Assembly (NCBI GenBank): GCA_014218235.1
Contig: CM024753.1
Coordinates: forward strand, 188,952,348 to 189,016,347
Source: Colocasia esculenta
Taxonomy: Eukaryota; Streptophyta; Magnoliopsida; Alismatales; Araceae
DNA length: 64,000 nt
Reading direction: 5' to 3'
This document shows positions 23,966 through 34,907 of the stretch, piece after piece. Position numbers and translations under genes: made by a program. The notes under the pieces were generated by a model. The model did not search any database, had not been told where the DNA came from, and saw only the letters and a program-made list of their open reading frames with translations. The number at the start of each line of letters is the position of its first letter. Position 1 is the stretch's first letter.

Positions 23966-24480
23966 CACTATAAGAAGAAGCGCAAATAGCGACCGACCAT
24001 TTCGGTCACTATTCGATGACTATTTGGTCACTAATAGAAACAGTGACCGAATAGCGATCGAATATGTCGGTCAAAATATATTGGTCACAATATTATGACA
24101 GAAAAAATTCAATCGCTAATCTGAGATTGAAAATAGCCAGTCTCTGTTCGGTCGCTTATTGGATGACCAACTAATATAGCGACCGAAACTATTCAGTCAT
24201 AATATCAGTCACTAAATAGTGACCGAAACTACGACCGAAAGTATTCGATCGCTAAGACTTAATGGTGACCGAATGTATTCAGTCGCAATTTTGGACACTA
24301 ATTTGTGAGCGTAATTTTTCGGTCGCTGAGTGAACTTAGTGATCGAACTTGTTCGGTCACAATTTCGATCACTATTTAGTGACTGAAACTGCGACTGAAT
24401 CTGTTCACTCACAAAATTAAATGTCTACAAAATATTATGACCGAACTCATTCAGTCGCTAATCGATCTCTAATTTTAGGT
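23966..24480. repeat. CACTA terminus with subterminal repeats
   Basis: After the CACTA end, GCGACCGA and its inverse TCGGTCGC recur in both orientations at short intervals for about 500 bp. Dense short inverted motifs next to a CACTA terminus are the expected transposase-binding region. Confidence 0.8.
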
Positions 24481-24699
24481 TTATTTTTTAAAATTATTTA
24501 TAAAAATAATAAAAACCTATTTTACAATAATAAAAAATACAAAACACACAATCAATAAAGACAACAATGCATAAATAAATGTCTACAACAATAAAAAGAA
24601 ATCATGCATCCTTAGTGTCCACGTCCTCATCGACCTCCTCGTCTCCTCTGATGCCATCCGATGGAGGAACCTACAAAATAAAAATAAAAATAACAAATT

Positions 24700-25386
24700 A
24701 AAACTAAATATTAAAATAAATATAGTATTTATTTTTATAAAAATTCTAATTTTGAATTCCAAACCCGAGTTCAAATAATTTCTACCTACATTAATTTGGC
24801 GATTGTGTATTTGAGCGTCGAGCACAAACTGGAAGTTTGATTTGAACTCCATCAGTTTCTACAAATCATTCTCATCGCCTTTGCAGTGTTGGAGCAAACT
24901 GGACGCCGATCGAATAAGTATTTCTAATTTTGGACCCCTAAACCCGAGTTCAAATAATTTCTAACTAATTAATTTGGCGATTGTGTATTTGAGCGTCGAG
25001 CGCATACTGAAAGTCTGATTTGAACTCTGTCAGTTTCCAAAAGTCATTCTCATCGCCCCAGCTGTATTGGAGCAAACCGGACGCCGATCGGATAATTATT
25101 TCTAATTTTGGACCCCTAAAGTTGAGTTCAAATAGTTTTTAACTAACTAATTTGACGATTGTGTATTTGAGCATCGAGCACAAACTGGAAGTCCGATTTG
25201 AACTCTGTCAGTTTTCACAAGTTATTCTCATCGCCCTGGTCATGTTAGAATAAATCAGGTGCCAACAAATAAGTATTTCTAATTTTGGACCTTTAAATCT
25301 GAGTTCAAATAGTTTCTAACTAATTAATTTGGCGATTATGTATTTGAGCATTGAGCGCAAACTGAAAGTTCGATTTGACCTCTGTC
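24700..25386. repeat. ~180-bp minisatellite, left block
   Basis: Tandem units of about 178-180 bp are marked by TATTTCTAATTTTGGAC at about 24738, 24919, 25098 and 25274. They also share GAGTTCAAATA, TAATTTGGCGATTGTG and TTCTCATCGCCCC. The array is interrupted at 25386 by the solo LTR and resumes at 40906 in register. Confidence 0.92.
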
Positions 25387-27780
25387 TGTAAAGACCCGAG
25401 AACCCGACCCTCGGCCCACGCCGAGGACCCAATTTTCGCAGTCGCCGCCCATGGATCCGGAGACCCGGAAGGGCTATAATATATATCTAACAGGATATGT
25501 AACGGAAGTAAACGTCAACTGCTAAACTTGAAGCATACAAGCTGAAATAGGAAAGAGAGCGCGACCGCTGCGTACTGCTCTAAGTACAGCCCCAACGCAC
25601 GCACGCTAGTACAAGTAAAAGGCAGAGGAAGAACAAATCCCTTAGGGGCATACCCCGAGGGTGACATACACTGGAAAAGGGGAAACACTGCTAGCTATGG
25701 GGTCCTCGCCTACCGCCCTGTCTCCTCCGCCCGACGCGCGTCCTGCCGCTGTTGAGAAGTCTCACTTGGGAAAAGGAGGGATGAGCTTCACAACAGAAGC
25801 TCAGTAGGGACTACCAATCTTCTACTGGCTCTAACAGGCAGAAGAATATAATAAATAAATGACAACAGTTTATATCTTCTACCTACAAACGGAAGTGCAT
25901 AAACGAAGCTACAACTAGCGTGGTACAGGAACACAACACGGTCGGAAACTCCGTACGACTGCTCGTTGTGACCACCACAAGGCTAACAAACACAGACAGA
26001 GGGGACTCTGTCTGGACAAGGAACACTAGCTACGGAAAACACTACCACTAGTCAAGGGTCAGGTGCGCCCACCGACGTCTTACCCTCGACCCAGGTCTTG
26101 ACCCTCACGTCTCGTCAGAGTGAGGAAGGACACAAAGTACACAACAATAACCGCCATAGTCTGACCGGACTACGGTCCCAAGCCTGACCTCTCCAAGCAG
26201 TTCCGGGGCCGCAAGGAGCGAGGCAGTGAGAAACAGGACTAGTTGGCCTGCGCCGGGTAGAACTCCTAACCGTCCTCAGCGTCCCAGACCAACCACGAGA
26301 GCTCTGTAAGTGACTCAACGCCACTGTCCTAACCACTATTTTCCCCTCAGCTCCAGAGTATGCCTGCTGGGCTACCAACTCGAGCACACTCGTAGCCCGG
26401 AGTACTCCCTCAACAGGCTCTCGAGGATGGGGATCCCAAGCAACGATAACAACCTCTCACACGGGACAAGCCCTCAAGTGCCGTGCACCGGGCAAACGAC
26501 TAGTGTAGGACCGTACTAGGAACTAGAACAGGTGCCACGGGTACAGTAAAAGAAGCGGAAATGGCGAAGACCAAAAATCTGTCTCTCGGTTGAAGTCGCG
26601 ACGCATCGGGCCGTCGCGACGAGGTCGCGACACCCTACCGTGTCGCGACGTTGTTGCGGCGGCCGTAGCTGTCGCAACCAGGTCGCGACGCTCAAGAGCG
26701 TCGTGATCCTGTCGCGACCGGCTAGGCCGTCGCGACAAGATCGCGACCTCCAGAATGGTCGCGTCTTCAGCAGAGGGGGGTTCGGGAGCGCTTCTTCCGG
26801 AGACCGCCCCAAAAACACCAAACGAGCATTCCACAGGGGGAGGGGAACATGCTTAACATGTATTTAAAGGTGTAAATCATGCAAACCACCCATACAACCC
26901 CACAAACATGGATTTAACAAGAATCTACACTCTAAGGGGAAAACTCACTCAACCACGAGCATGGATCCTCACTCTCCCACAACCACAAACCACGAGGAGA
27001 CAACATCCTTAAGAGGAGGGGAGCATGCTTAGGGCGAGAGGATCAAGGGTCCCTACCTCCACATGAAGAGCAAACCCGTTGGGGCCTTCTCATAAGAATG
27101 GCCACCTCCTCCTCGCTCCAAATGACACGACCACGTCCCCTGCACGAACGGAACGACACCCTCCTCAACACGGACACCTTGAGCTCGAAGAAATGCCAAG
27201 GAAATGCAAGGAGAGCTCGGAGGGAAAGAGAGGGGGAGAAGAAGGAGAGGAAGAGGGTGAGGGGGAGAATGGGGCGCGGCGTTCGGTTTTAAACTGATGG
27301 CCCCCAGAACATGACCGGGCGACCCAGCACGACAACTACTATGTCGCGATGCCCCTAGGCGTCGCGACCTGGTCACGACGGCCATCCCCGGCGCGACCCC
27401 GAAAAGTGGTCAAACCTCGAAGACCGGAAAAGTAATCGCGACGGCTGACCAGGCCGCGTCAACGCTACGCGTGCCTGACACCTGACAAAGCCGTTCTGAC
27501 AGAAAGAACAGTGATCACGTCTGTAAAAAAAGCAGTCACGACGTCGTCAGACGTCGCGACCAAGACGCGTCGGCCAACCCTGCCGCAACAAGAACGTGAT
27601 GAACAGTCCATCCCCATGTACTTTTAAATTAATTACTTGCCTATTTTGGTGATAAACAAAACACTGTCAAAAGCTTCTCTAACCTTGTTTATCTAATCAT
27701 AAGCACAGGAATTACCCAAAGAAAGTCAAGCAGTTGTGGTAAGTCTTACATACATCTTTTCTCAGAAGAGCCATAATAAT

Positions 27781-28390
27781 TTCTTCAGAAGTTATAACGA
27801 CTTGCTCATTATAACGACTCTGTAAGTTATCGTAACGACTTCTTCAGAAGTTATAACGACTTGCTCATTATAACGACTCTGTAAGTTATCGTAACGACTT
27901 CTTCAGAAGTTATAACGACTTGCTCATTATAACGACTCTGTAAGTTATCGTAACGACTTCTTCAGAAGTTATAACGACTTGCTCATTATAACGACTCTGT
28001 AAGTTATCGTAACGACTTCTTCAGAAGTTATAACGACTTGCTCGTCATAACGACTCTATAAGTTGTCATAACGATTTCTTTAGAAGTTACAACGACTTGC
28101 TCGTCATAACGACTCTATAAGTTGTCATAACGATTTCTTTAGAAAGTTACAACGACTTGCCATGTTTCATAACGATTTCTTTAGAAAGTTACAACGACTT
28201 GCCATGTTTCATAACGATTTCTTTAGAAAGTTACAACGACTTGCCATGTTTCATAACGATTTCTTTTATCATCTGTTATAGAACGACTTGGTTGTGATAA
28301 CGATTTCATAAGTTATCATAACGACTTCTTATCAGTCTACAGCAACTTGATCATAACGATTCTATCAGATTTTCACAACGACTGCATAAG
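27781..28390 (+). repeat. 59-bp tandem repeats with AACGACTT in the LTR
   Basis: Five near-identical 59-bp units (marked by TTCTTCAGAAGTTATAACG) are followed by shorter, degenerate units sharing TAACGATTTC and ACAACGACTTG. The right LTR has the same field at about 38941-39545. AGAAGTTATAACGACTT has inner dyad symmetry (GTTATAAC). Confidence 0.93.
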
Positions 28391-29159
28391 TCATGTTTCC
28401 ATTTAATTAAACATTTTTCCTTGACTTAATCTACGTTGAATAGTCAAAGTCGCATCTCGTCTGATTGACTGCCATGCATTTAATAAAGACTGAACGTATC
28501 TCTGCATGGACACAGAACATATCTTCCATTCTGGTGTATACTCTGCATGCATCTTGTAGAACGATAAAGTATTACTACTATATTTGTGTCTATCTGCTTT
28601 GACGTTGATTGACATCTGGAGATAGTATAGCTGTCTACCATTAAAGCTCAACCTTGCAGAACCTTAAGGATGTACTATCCTACAACAACGGACACAGAAG
28701 GAACTACAAGCAAACTCAGAAGATCTTATCTCTTTGCGTGCTCCAAAGAACAAAAGACTGTTGACAGGAAGCTTCCACAAAACCTTCAGTCTAACGTACA
28801 CCAAAGCTGTGAGACAACGGTCATCTCCTTGTCCTCATTCAAATCGGAGATACAAATACAAGATGAAGCTTGTAAGACATATCGAGAAAAAGAGAGAAAA
28901 ATCAATTCATACTGAAGAGCGGCCAGAACTCTGCAGCTTTCAAGTCTTCAAATTTTTCTCTAGAGCCAGAAATTCAGTCCTTTCGATCTTGGCTCTTAGC
29001 TCCCTGTGCCGTGAGAAGAAAAATTAAGGAAGAGCTAGTTTAGTTCTGAGAGAGTGCACTTTGTGTAGATCTTTGTCTCTCAGTGCGTGTAGCTTCAGAT
29101 TGAGTTTTGTAAAAGCTTGATCTAGGGGCTAGTCTTTTTCTCTCAAGAATTTTCCTGTG

Positions 29160-29428
29160 TTATTCCCTTCGTGTGTGAAGGAAGACCTGGTGGTTTCCAG
29201 GGTGGTGTTATTCCCTTCGTGTGTGAAGGAAGACCTGGTGGTTTCCAGGGTGGTGTTTTTCCCTTCGTGCGTGAAGGAAGACCTGGTGTTGCCAGGGTGT
29301 TGTGTTCCCTTCAGGGGTGAAGGAAGACCAGCTAAGCTGGGTGGTTGTTTTTGTCCATAGGGGGACTGTACCCCAGTTAGTGAAATCCTGAGGATTGCTC
29401 AGGGACTGGACGTAGGACTCCTAAGGAG
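29160..29428 (+). other. Stem-loop repeats and three-hairpin leader module
   Basis: Three 48-bp repeats and one variant each contain CCTTC/GAAGG and CCTGG/CCAGG stems, followed by CCAGC/GCTGG. Then come GGGG/CCCC (29360-29374), the linker AGTTAGTGAAAT, CCTGAG/CTCAGG (29387-29403), the linker GACTGGACGTAGGA and CTCC/GGAG (29418-29428). The right LTR repeats all of it (module about 40519-40587). It would lie in the RNA leader, about 185 nt before the primer binding site. Confidence 0.65.
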
Positions 29429-29613
29429 AGGAGATCCGAACCAGGATAAATCTGTGTGTTGTGTGATTGTCTTCTTTGTGTGATTGTTGTTTCTACTAAC
29501 CATTACTAATCCCTTTCAAGAACTCTTTATGTTTGTTTGAGTTCAGGTTTTATCAGATAAATTTTTAAAGACCCATTCACCCCCCCCTCTGGGTTAGCCA
29601 ACCGGGCAACAAG

Positions 29614-29625
29614 TGGTATCAGAGC
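29614..29625 (+). other. Primer binding site of the complete Sirevirus
   Basis: TGGTATCAGAGC lies two bases after the LTR end and matches initiator tRNA-Met. Confidence 0.95.
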
Positions 29626-29675
29626 GAGTCTCTTCGACAAAGAACAAGATCCAACGATCTGAAGAGTAAAGATCC

Positions 29676-31142
29676 ATGGCAGCCCAAGGTCACTTCGAAG
29701 GTCAGTCTGTCAACAGACCTCCTTTGTTCGATGGTGAAGATTATACGTATTGGAAGACCAGGATGGAATACTTTCTACAAGGCCACGATTATCAAATCTG
29801 GTCAATAGTGGAAGAAGGTGATCTGGTCGTCACAAATGAGAAAGCACAATGGACAGATGAAGATAGAAAGAAAATCTCCTTGAACTGTAAAGCTAAGAGC
29901 ATTCTATGTTGTGCTCTAAGCAAGAAGGAGTTCAACAGAGTTTCAGCATGCAAATCCTCCATGGAAATGTGGGAAAAGTTAAGGATTACATATGAAGGTA
30001 CAGACAAAGTAAAGGAGACAAGAATCGACATTCTTGTCACTCAGTATGAAAGATTTCAAATGCAAACAGGTGAGTCTATTACCCAAATGTTTAGTAGATT
30101 TACTGACATCACTAATGGCCTAGCAAGTCTAGGAAAGTCATATGAGAATGCAGATATGGTAAGGAAGATTCTCAGATCCTTGCCATCTTCATGGACGGCA
30201 AAGGTCACAGCTATCGAAGAAGCTAATGATCTTAAGAAAATGTCAGTAGAAAAACTCATCGGGTCTCTCATGGCCCATGAAATAAACATGGAAAGACTAG
30301 GAGAATCCTCCAGTAGAAAGAAGCAGTCAAATGCGCTTAAAGCTAATGGGGACTCATCAGAAGAATCCTTAGATAACAGTGAAGATAGCAAAGATAGTGA
30401 TGATGAAGAAGCCATGCTCTCAAGAAGATTGCAGAGAATCTTGGCAAAGAAGAAGAAGTTCCAGTCTGGTAGGAGGTACTTCAAGAAAAACAAAGATCTC
30501 AAGAGACCAGATGGAAAAGATCAGAAGAGGAATGAGCCACTTTGCTATGAATGCAAGAAACCTGGACATATCAAGGCAGACTGTCCAATGCTAAAGAAAA
30601 ATGATCACAAGAAGAAGGACAGCTCCAAGAAGTTCAGAAGATTCAAAAAGAAAGCCATGGCAGCTGCATGGGACAACAGCAGCGACTCAGACAGTGAGTC
30701 AAGCTCCAGCAGTGAAGAAGAAGAAGCCAACCTGGCTCTTATGGCAAATACCGAGGATAAGGTAACATCTGATTCCTCTTTCGATTCCTGTAATGACTCA
30801 GATTCGGATAATTTGGAAAGTGCATTTAATGAACTCTACGATAAGTATAAAGAAGTGTGTAAACTACTTAAGCTAAGCAAGAAAAATATCACATGTCTCG
30901 AAAATACCAACTCAGATTTAAAATCTGAAAATGAAGAACTAGAAAAACAAATAATTGAGCTTAAGAGAAGAAATGAACTATTATGTGAAAACTTAAAAGA
31001 CAAGAACAGAAAAATCACTGACCTAGAAAAACAGGAAAGCTCAGATGATTTAAGAAAAACGGTAAATGAATTAAATGAAGAAAACAATACACTAGCAAGC
31101 ACCTTAGAAAAGTTTACAAATGGAAAAATTCCTTATTATTAA
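29676..31142 (+). CDS. Sirevirus gag
   Basis: The open frame encodes 488 residues from MAAQGHFEGQSVNRPP, 50 bp after the primer binding site. It has the copia gag domain (WKTRMEYFLQG, SLMAHEINMERL), a basic segment, a zinc knuckle CYECKKPGHIKADC at residues 290-303, an acidic serine-rich linker and a C-terminal coiled coil (LENTNSDLKSENEELEKQ). The frame closes at 31142 after NGKIPYY, but homology to gag-pol continues one frame over, so this stop follows a one-base loss near an A-run rather than a natural end. The protein would form the particle core and bind the RNA. Confidence 0.92.
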   Translation: MAAQGHFEGQSVNRPPLFDGEDYTYWKTRMEYFLQGHDYQIWSIVEEGDLVVTNEKAQWTDEDRKKISLNCKAKSILCCALSKKEFNRVSACKSSMEMWEKLRITYEGTDKVKETRIDILVTQYERFQMQTGESITQMFSRFTDITNGLASLGKSYENADMVRKILRSLPSSWTAKVTAIEEANDLKKMSVEKLIGSLMAHEINMERLGESSSRKKQSNALKANGDSSEESLDNSEDSKDSDDEEAMLSRRLQRILAKKKKFQSGRRYFKKNKDLKRPDGKDQKRNEPLCYECKKPGHIKADCPMLKKNDHKKKDSSKKFRRFKKKAMAAAWDNSSDSDSESSSSSEEEEANLALMANTEDKVTSDSSFDSCNDSDSDNLESAFNELYDKYKEVCKLLKLSKKNITCLENTNSDLKSENEELEKQIIELKRRNELLCENLKDKNRKITDLEKQESSDDLRKTVNELNEENNTLASTLEKFTNGKIPYY

Positions 31143-34100
31143 AAGGTGCTAGAAGATCTGGTAAGAATAAACGAGGTTTAGGTTACATACCGCCAGAAAA
31201 TGAAGAAGAAATAATCTATCCAGAAAAATATCCAACTCCTAAGTTCACTCCAGAACAAGATGTGGCATATAAAGCGAATTTTAAATACATAGTAAGAGTG
31301 ACAATAACATCATGTTGTAATCACTGTAATAAGCTAGGACATTTAAAATCCACCTGTCCAACAAGACATAAGAAGTGGATAATAAAAAGTAAAAATAATG
31401 ATACTGACCCATCAGGACCCAAAGGAACTTGGGTACCTAAATCTTGATGTCTTTATTTCAGGCTAACCTTCGAGCATCCAAATGGTATTTGGATAGTGGG
31501 TGCTCAAGGCACATGACAGGAAACCTGAAGCTTTTCTCCCATCTTCAAGATGAAGAAGGAACAGTCACTTATGGAGATAATGGAAAAGGAACTGTAGTAG
31601 GCAGTGGATCAGTTAACAGCAAAGGAAAAACAGTCATAGAAGATGTACTGTTAGTCAAAGGTTTAAAGCACAACCTCATAAGTATTAGTCAGCTGTGTGA
31701 TAGAGGACATCAAATCAAATTTCAAGAGTCAAAATGCAGCATACTAAAGGATGGAGCAGTCATCTTTGAAGCAAATAGAGAGAAGAATCTGTACGTGCTC
31801 TACCTTGAAGAACTCAAAGAGCAAAATGTGTGTCTGGCAGCCAGCAAAGACAAATCAACCGATCTGTGGCACAGAAGGTTAGGCCACTGCAGCTTGGATG
31901 GCATGAGCAAGCTCAGAAAGAGAAACCTTGTGGAAGGACTACCGAAAATCAATGGTAAATTAGAAAGTGTTTGCAGACCTTGTGCTAAGGGAAAGCACAC
32001 TAAGAGTTCCTTCAAGTCAAAGACGGTGGTGACCACCTCAAAACCCTTAGAGCTCCTGCATATGGATCTATTTGGGCCAATGAGAACTACCAGTCTTGGA
32101 GGAAAGAATTTCGGATTTGTTTTAGTAGATGACTACTCAAGATTCACATGGGTATCTTTCTTAGAACATAAAAATGACACTTTTGATAATTTTGTTAGTT
32201 TCAGCAGAAAAATCCAGAAAGATCAGAAGTTCAGCATAGTATCCATTCGATCTGATCATGGTGGTGAGTTCCAAAATGAAAAGTTTGCTAGATTCTGTGA
32301 TGATCAAGGAATTCAGCACAATTTCTCAGCACCAAGGACACCGCAGCAAAATGGTATAGCCGAACGGAAGAACCGAACTCTCTTGGATATGGCAAGAACT
32401 ATGCTTTGTGAATATGAGTTACCAAGATATTTCTGGGCAGAAGCAGTCAACACAGCCAGCTACATTGTCAACAGAGTCATGATCAGGCCAATCCTGAAGA
32501 AGACTGCATATGAGCTGTTTAAAGGGAAGAAACCCAAGATCAGCCATTTCAGAACTTTTGGATGTCCTTGCTTTATTCACAACAACGGAAAAAGGGATAT
32601 TGGTAAGTTGGATGCCAAATCAGATGAAGGCATCTTCATGGGGTACACCTCTAAACCCAAAGGCTATAGAGTATTTAATAAACGTACTTTATTGATTGAA
32701 CAGTCTGTACACATTATTTTTGATGAAACTAATCCCTCCTTGAGAAAGGAAGTAGAAGTGATATCGATGACGCAGATGAACTGTCCAATAAACTGAAAGA
32801 CACATCACTTGAAGATAAGGATGATCCGCCTCTGGAAGAAATGCAACAAGAAGAAATTTCTCATAAATCTCTTCCAAAGGAATGGAGATACAAGAAAGAT
32901 CACCCACCTGAAAACATTATTGGTGATCCATCGGTAGGGGTAAGAACAAGAGGTAACTTGATTCCTTGTGATTACCTCGCCTTTGTTTCTCAATTAGAGC
33001 CTAAGACAGTCAATGAAGCCCTAACTGACGAATCCTGGATAATAGCAATGCAAGATGAATTAAATCAATTCAAGAGAAACCAAGTATGGTCACTTGTTCC
33101 TAGACCATCAGACCATCCTGTGATCGGCACTAAATGGGTGTTCAGAAACAAATTGGATGAATCTGGTGTAATTCTAAGAAACAAGGCCAGACTGGTGGCT
33201 CAAGGCTATTGTCAAGAGGAAGGCATAGATTTTGATGAAACCTATGCACCAGTGGCTAGACTTGAGGCCATTAGAATGCTACTAGCTTATGCTTCTGCAT
33301 TAGATTTAAAGTTATTTCAAATGGATGTTAAATCTGCATTTCTAAATGGTTTTATAAAAGAAGAAGTTTATGTGGAACAACCGCCGGGTTTTGATGATAC
33401 AGACTTTCCGAATCATGTTTTTAAGTTGCATAAGGCTCTATATGGTTTAAAACAAGCACCTAGAGCCTGGTATGAAAGACTTAGTTCTTTTCTCACAAAA
33501 CATGGTTTCAATAGAGGTCAAGTAGATAGCACTCTTTTTATAAAAACAAAAGCCAAAAATATACTGTTGGTTCAAATTTATGTGGATGACATCATCTTTG
33601 GATCTACTGATGAATCCTTGTGCAAGTATTTTGAAAAGCTAATGCAGGGGGAATTTGAGATGAGTATGATGGGAGAGCTCAACTACTTCCTTGGACTTCA
33701 AATCAAACAAGGAAAGGAAGAATTCACATCTGTCAAGCAAAGTACACCAGAGAACTGCTAAAGAAATTTGGATTTGAAAACACCAAGCCACTGTCAACAC
33801 CAATGAGTACATCAACTAGGTTGGACAATGACAAGGATGGTAAGAAAGTAGATCAAAAGATCTACAGAGGTATGATAGGTTCATTACTTTATCTAACCGC
33901 AAGTAGACCTGATATATTATTTAGTGTATGCATGTGTGCTAGATATCAAGCCGACCCTAGAGAATCACATTTAATTTCTGTCAAAAGGATTTTCAGATAT
34001 TAGCCAGGACTCATGATCTAGGACTATGGTATCCAAACTCCTGTGATGTAAAATTAGTAGGGTATTCTGATGCTGATTATGCTGGATGCAAGGTAGATAG

Positions 34101-34518
34101 AAAAAGCACCAGTGGTTGCTGTCAATTTCTTGCAGGGTGTTTAATCTCATGGTCCTCAAGGAAACAAAATTCAGTAGCACTATCTACAGCTGAAGCCGAG
34201 TACGTAGCTGCTGGAAGTTGCTGTACACAACTCTTATGGATAAAGCAACAACTTGAGGATTTTGGACTCAAAGTCAAGAAAATTCCTCTGCTATGTGACA
34301 ACACCAGCGCTATCAACCTCACCAAAAATCCAATTCAGCACTCCAGGACCAAACATATTGAGGTCAGATATCATTTTATTCGTGATCATGTAGCAAATGG
34401 CAATATTGAAATATCGTTTATTGATACAAATAATCAGCTAGCAGATATTTTCACAAAGGCCTTACCTGAAGAGAGATTTACATCTCTTAGAAGGGAGTTA
34501 GGCATGTGTATTTTGTGA
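31143..34518 (+). pseudogene. Sirevirus pol: protease, integrase, reverse transcriptase, RNase H
   Basis: The coding sequence continues from gag in changing frames. In order: a second zinc knuckle CNHCNKLGHLKSTC (about 31316), protease WYLDSGCSRHMTG (31485), integrase with WHRRLGH and CRPCAKGKH zinc residues and catalytic D, D, E (MDLFGPM, IRSDHGGEF, NGIAERKNRT), reverse transcriptase with YVDDIIFGS (33580), and RNase H with SDADYAGC and STAEAEYVA, ending LGMCIL at 34518. Frame breaks fall near 31130, 31435, 32755, 33725 and 34000. All are in the same direction and none is accompanied by an independent in-frame nonsense codon. As sequenced it cannot be translated whole. Confidence 0.9.
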
Positions 34519-34907
34519 AAAGATCTTCATTTAAAGCTGGTATAAAAATTCTCAGAATTTAAGAAGGTTCTCTCTCTCTCTCTTTCTGTGTCAAAATCAA
34601 TTCAAAAGTCTCAGTTTAAGCGTTCCGTCCGATAAGTCATAGTCTTTCAAGACGGTCAACCTCGTTGTCGTTTTCTGACGCCTCACCTTTTGGAGCATTT
34701 ATTTTCTTTAAATCGATGCGTTAACGATTCCTCTTCCTCATTCACTTTTTCCCCTCCTTCGTCCCGACGCATGAGCCGATGCCCTAGCGACTCTTGCCTC
34801 TACCCTCTGCAAATTTGAAGCTTCCATCTCCTTCCCGCGAAATCGTTTGAGGGTTTCCTCTCATCACCCTTCTCGTCACCCCTTCAAACCTTCTCCCACC
34901 TGAATCC
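34519..34907 (+). promoter_or_regulatory. Leader between pol and env-like ORF, possible internal promoter
   Basis: The 390-bp gap holds TATAAAAATT at 34541, a CT microsatellite (about 34570-34582) and a pyrimidine-rich stretch up to the ATG at 34908. It looks like a plant core promoter and 5' leader, and would allow separate expression of the downstream ORF. No transcript evidence can be drawn from sequence alone. Confidence 0.4.

Larger units (their letters stand above)
27597..29611 (+). repeat. 5' LTR of the complete Sirevirus, 2015 bp
   Basis: It begins TGATGAACAG and ends GGGCAACA. It contains an AACGACTT tandem field (27781-28390), a stem-loop repeat block (29160-29355), the three-hairpin module (29360-29428) and a poly-C tract before the end. 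Short frames in it recur in the other LTR and are not genes. Confidence 0.96.

Noticed and set aside
27781..28110. Regular repeats that look like a CRISPR array
   Set aside because: The units are plain 59-bp tandem repeats without variable spacers, in a plant LTR, and are copied in the second LTR.
29157..29360. Small repetitive protein (67 codons)
   Set aside because: It is the translation of the 48-bp leader repeats of the LTR, repeated at 40316-40519; RNA structure explains it better.
31130..31450. Programmed frameshifts between gag and pol
   Set aside because: There are two shifts here and four further ones in pol and the env-like ORF, all beside different homopolymers and without slippery-site structure. 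Error or mutation is simpler.
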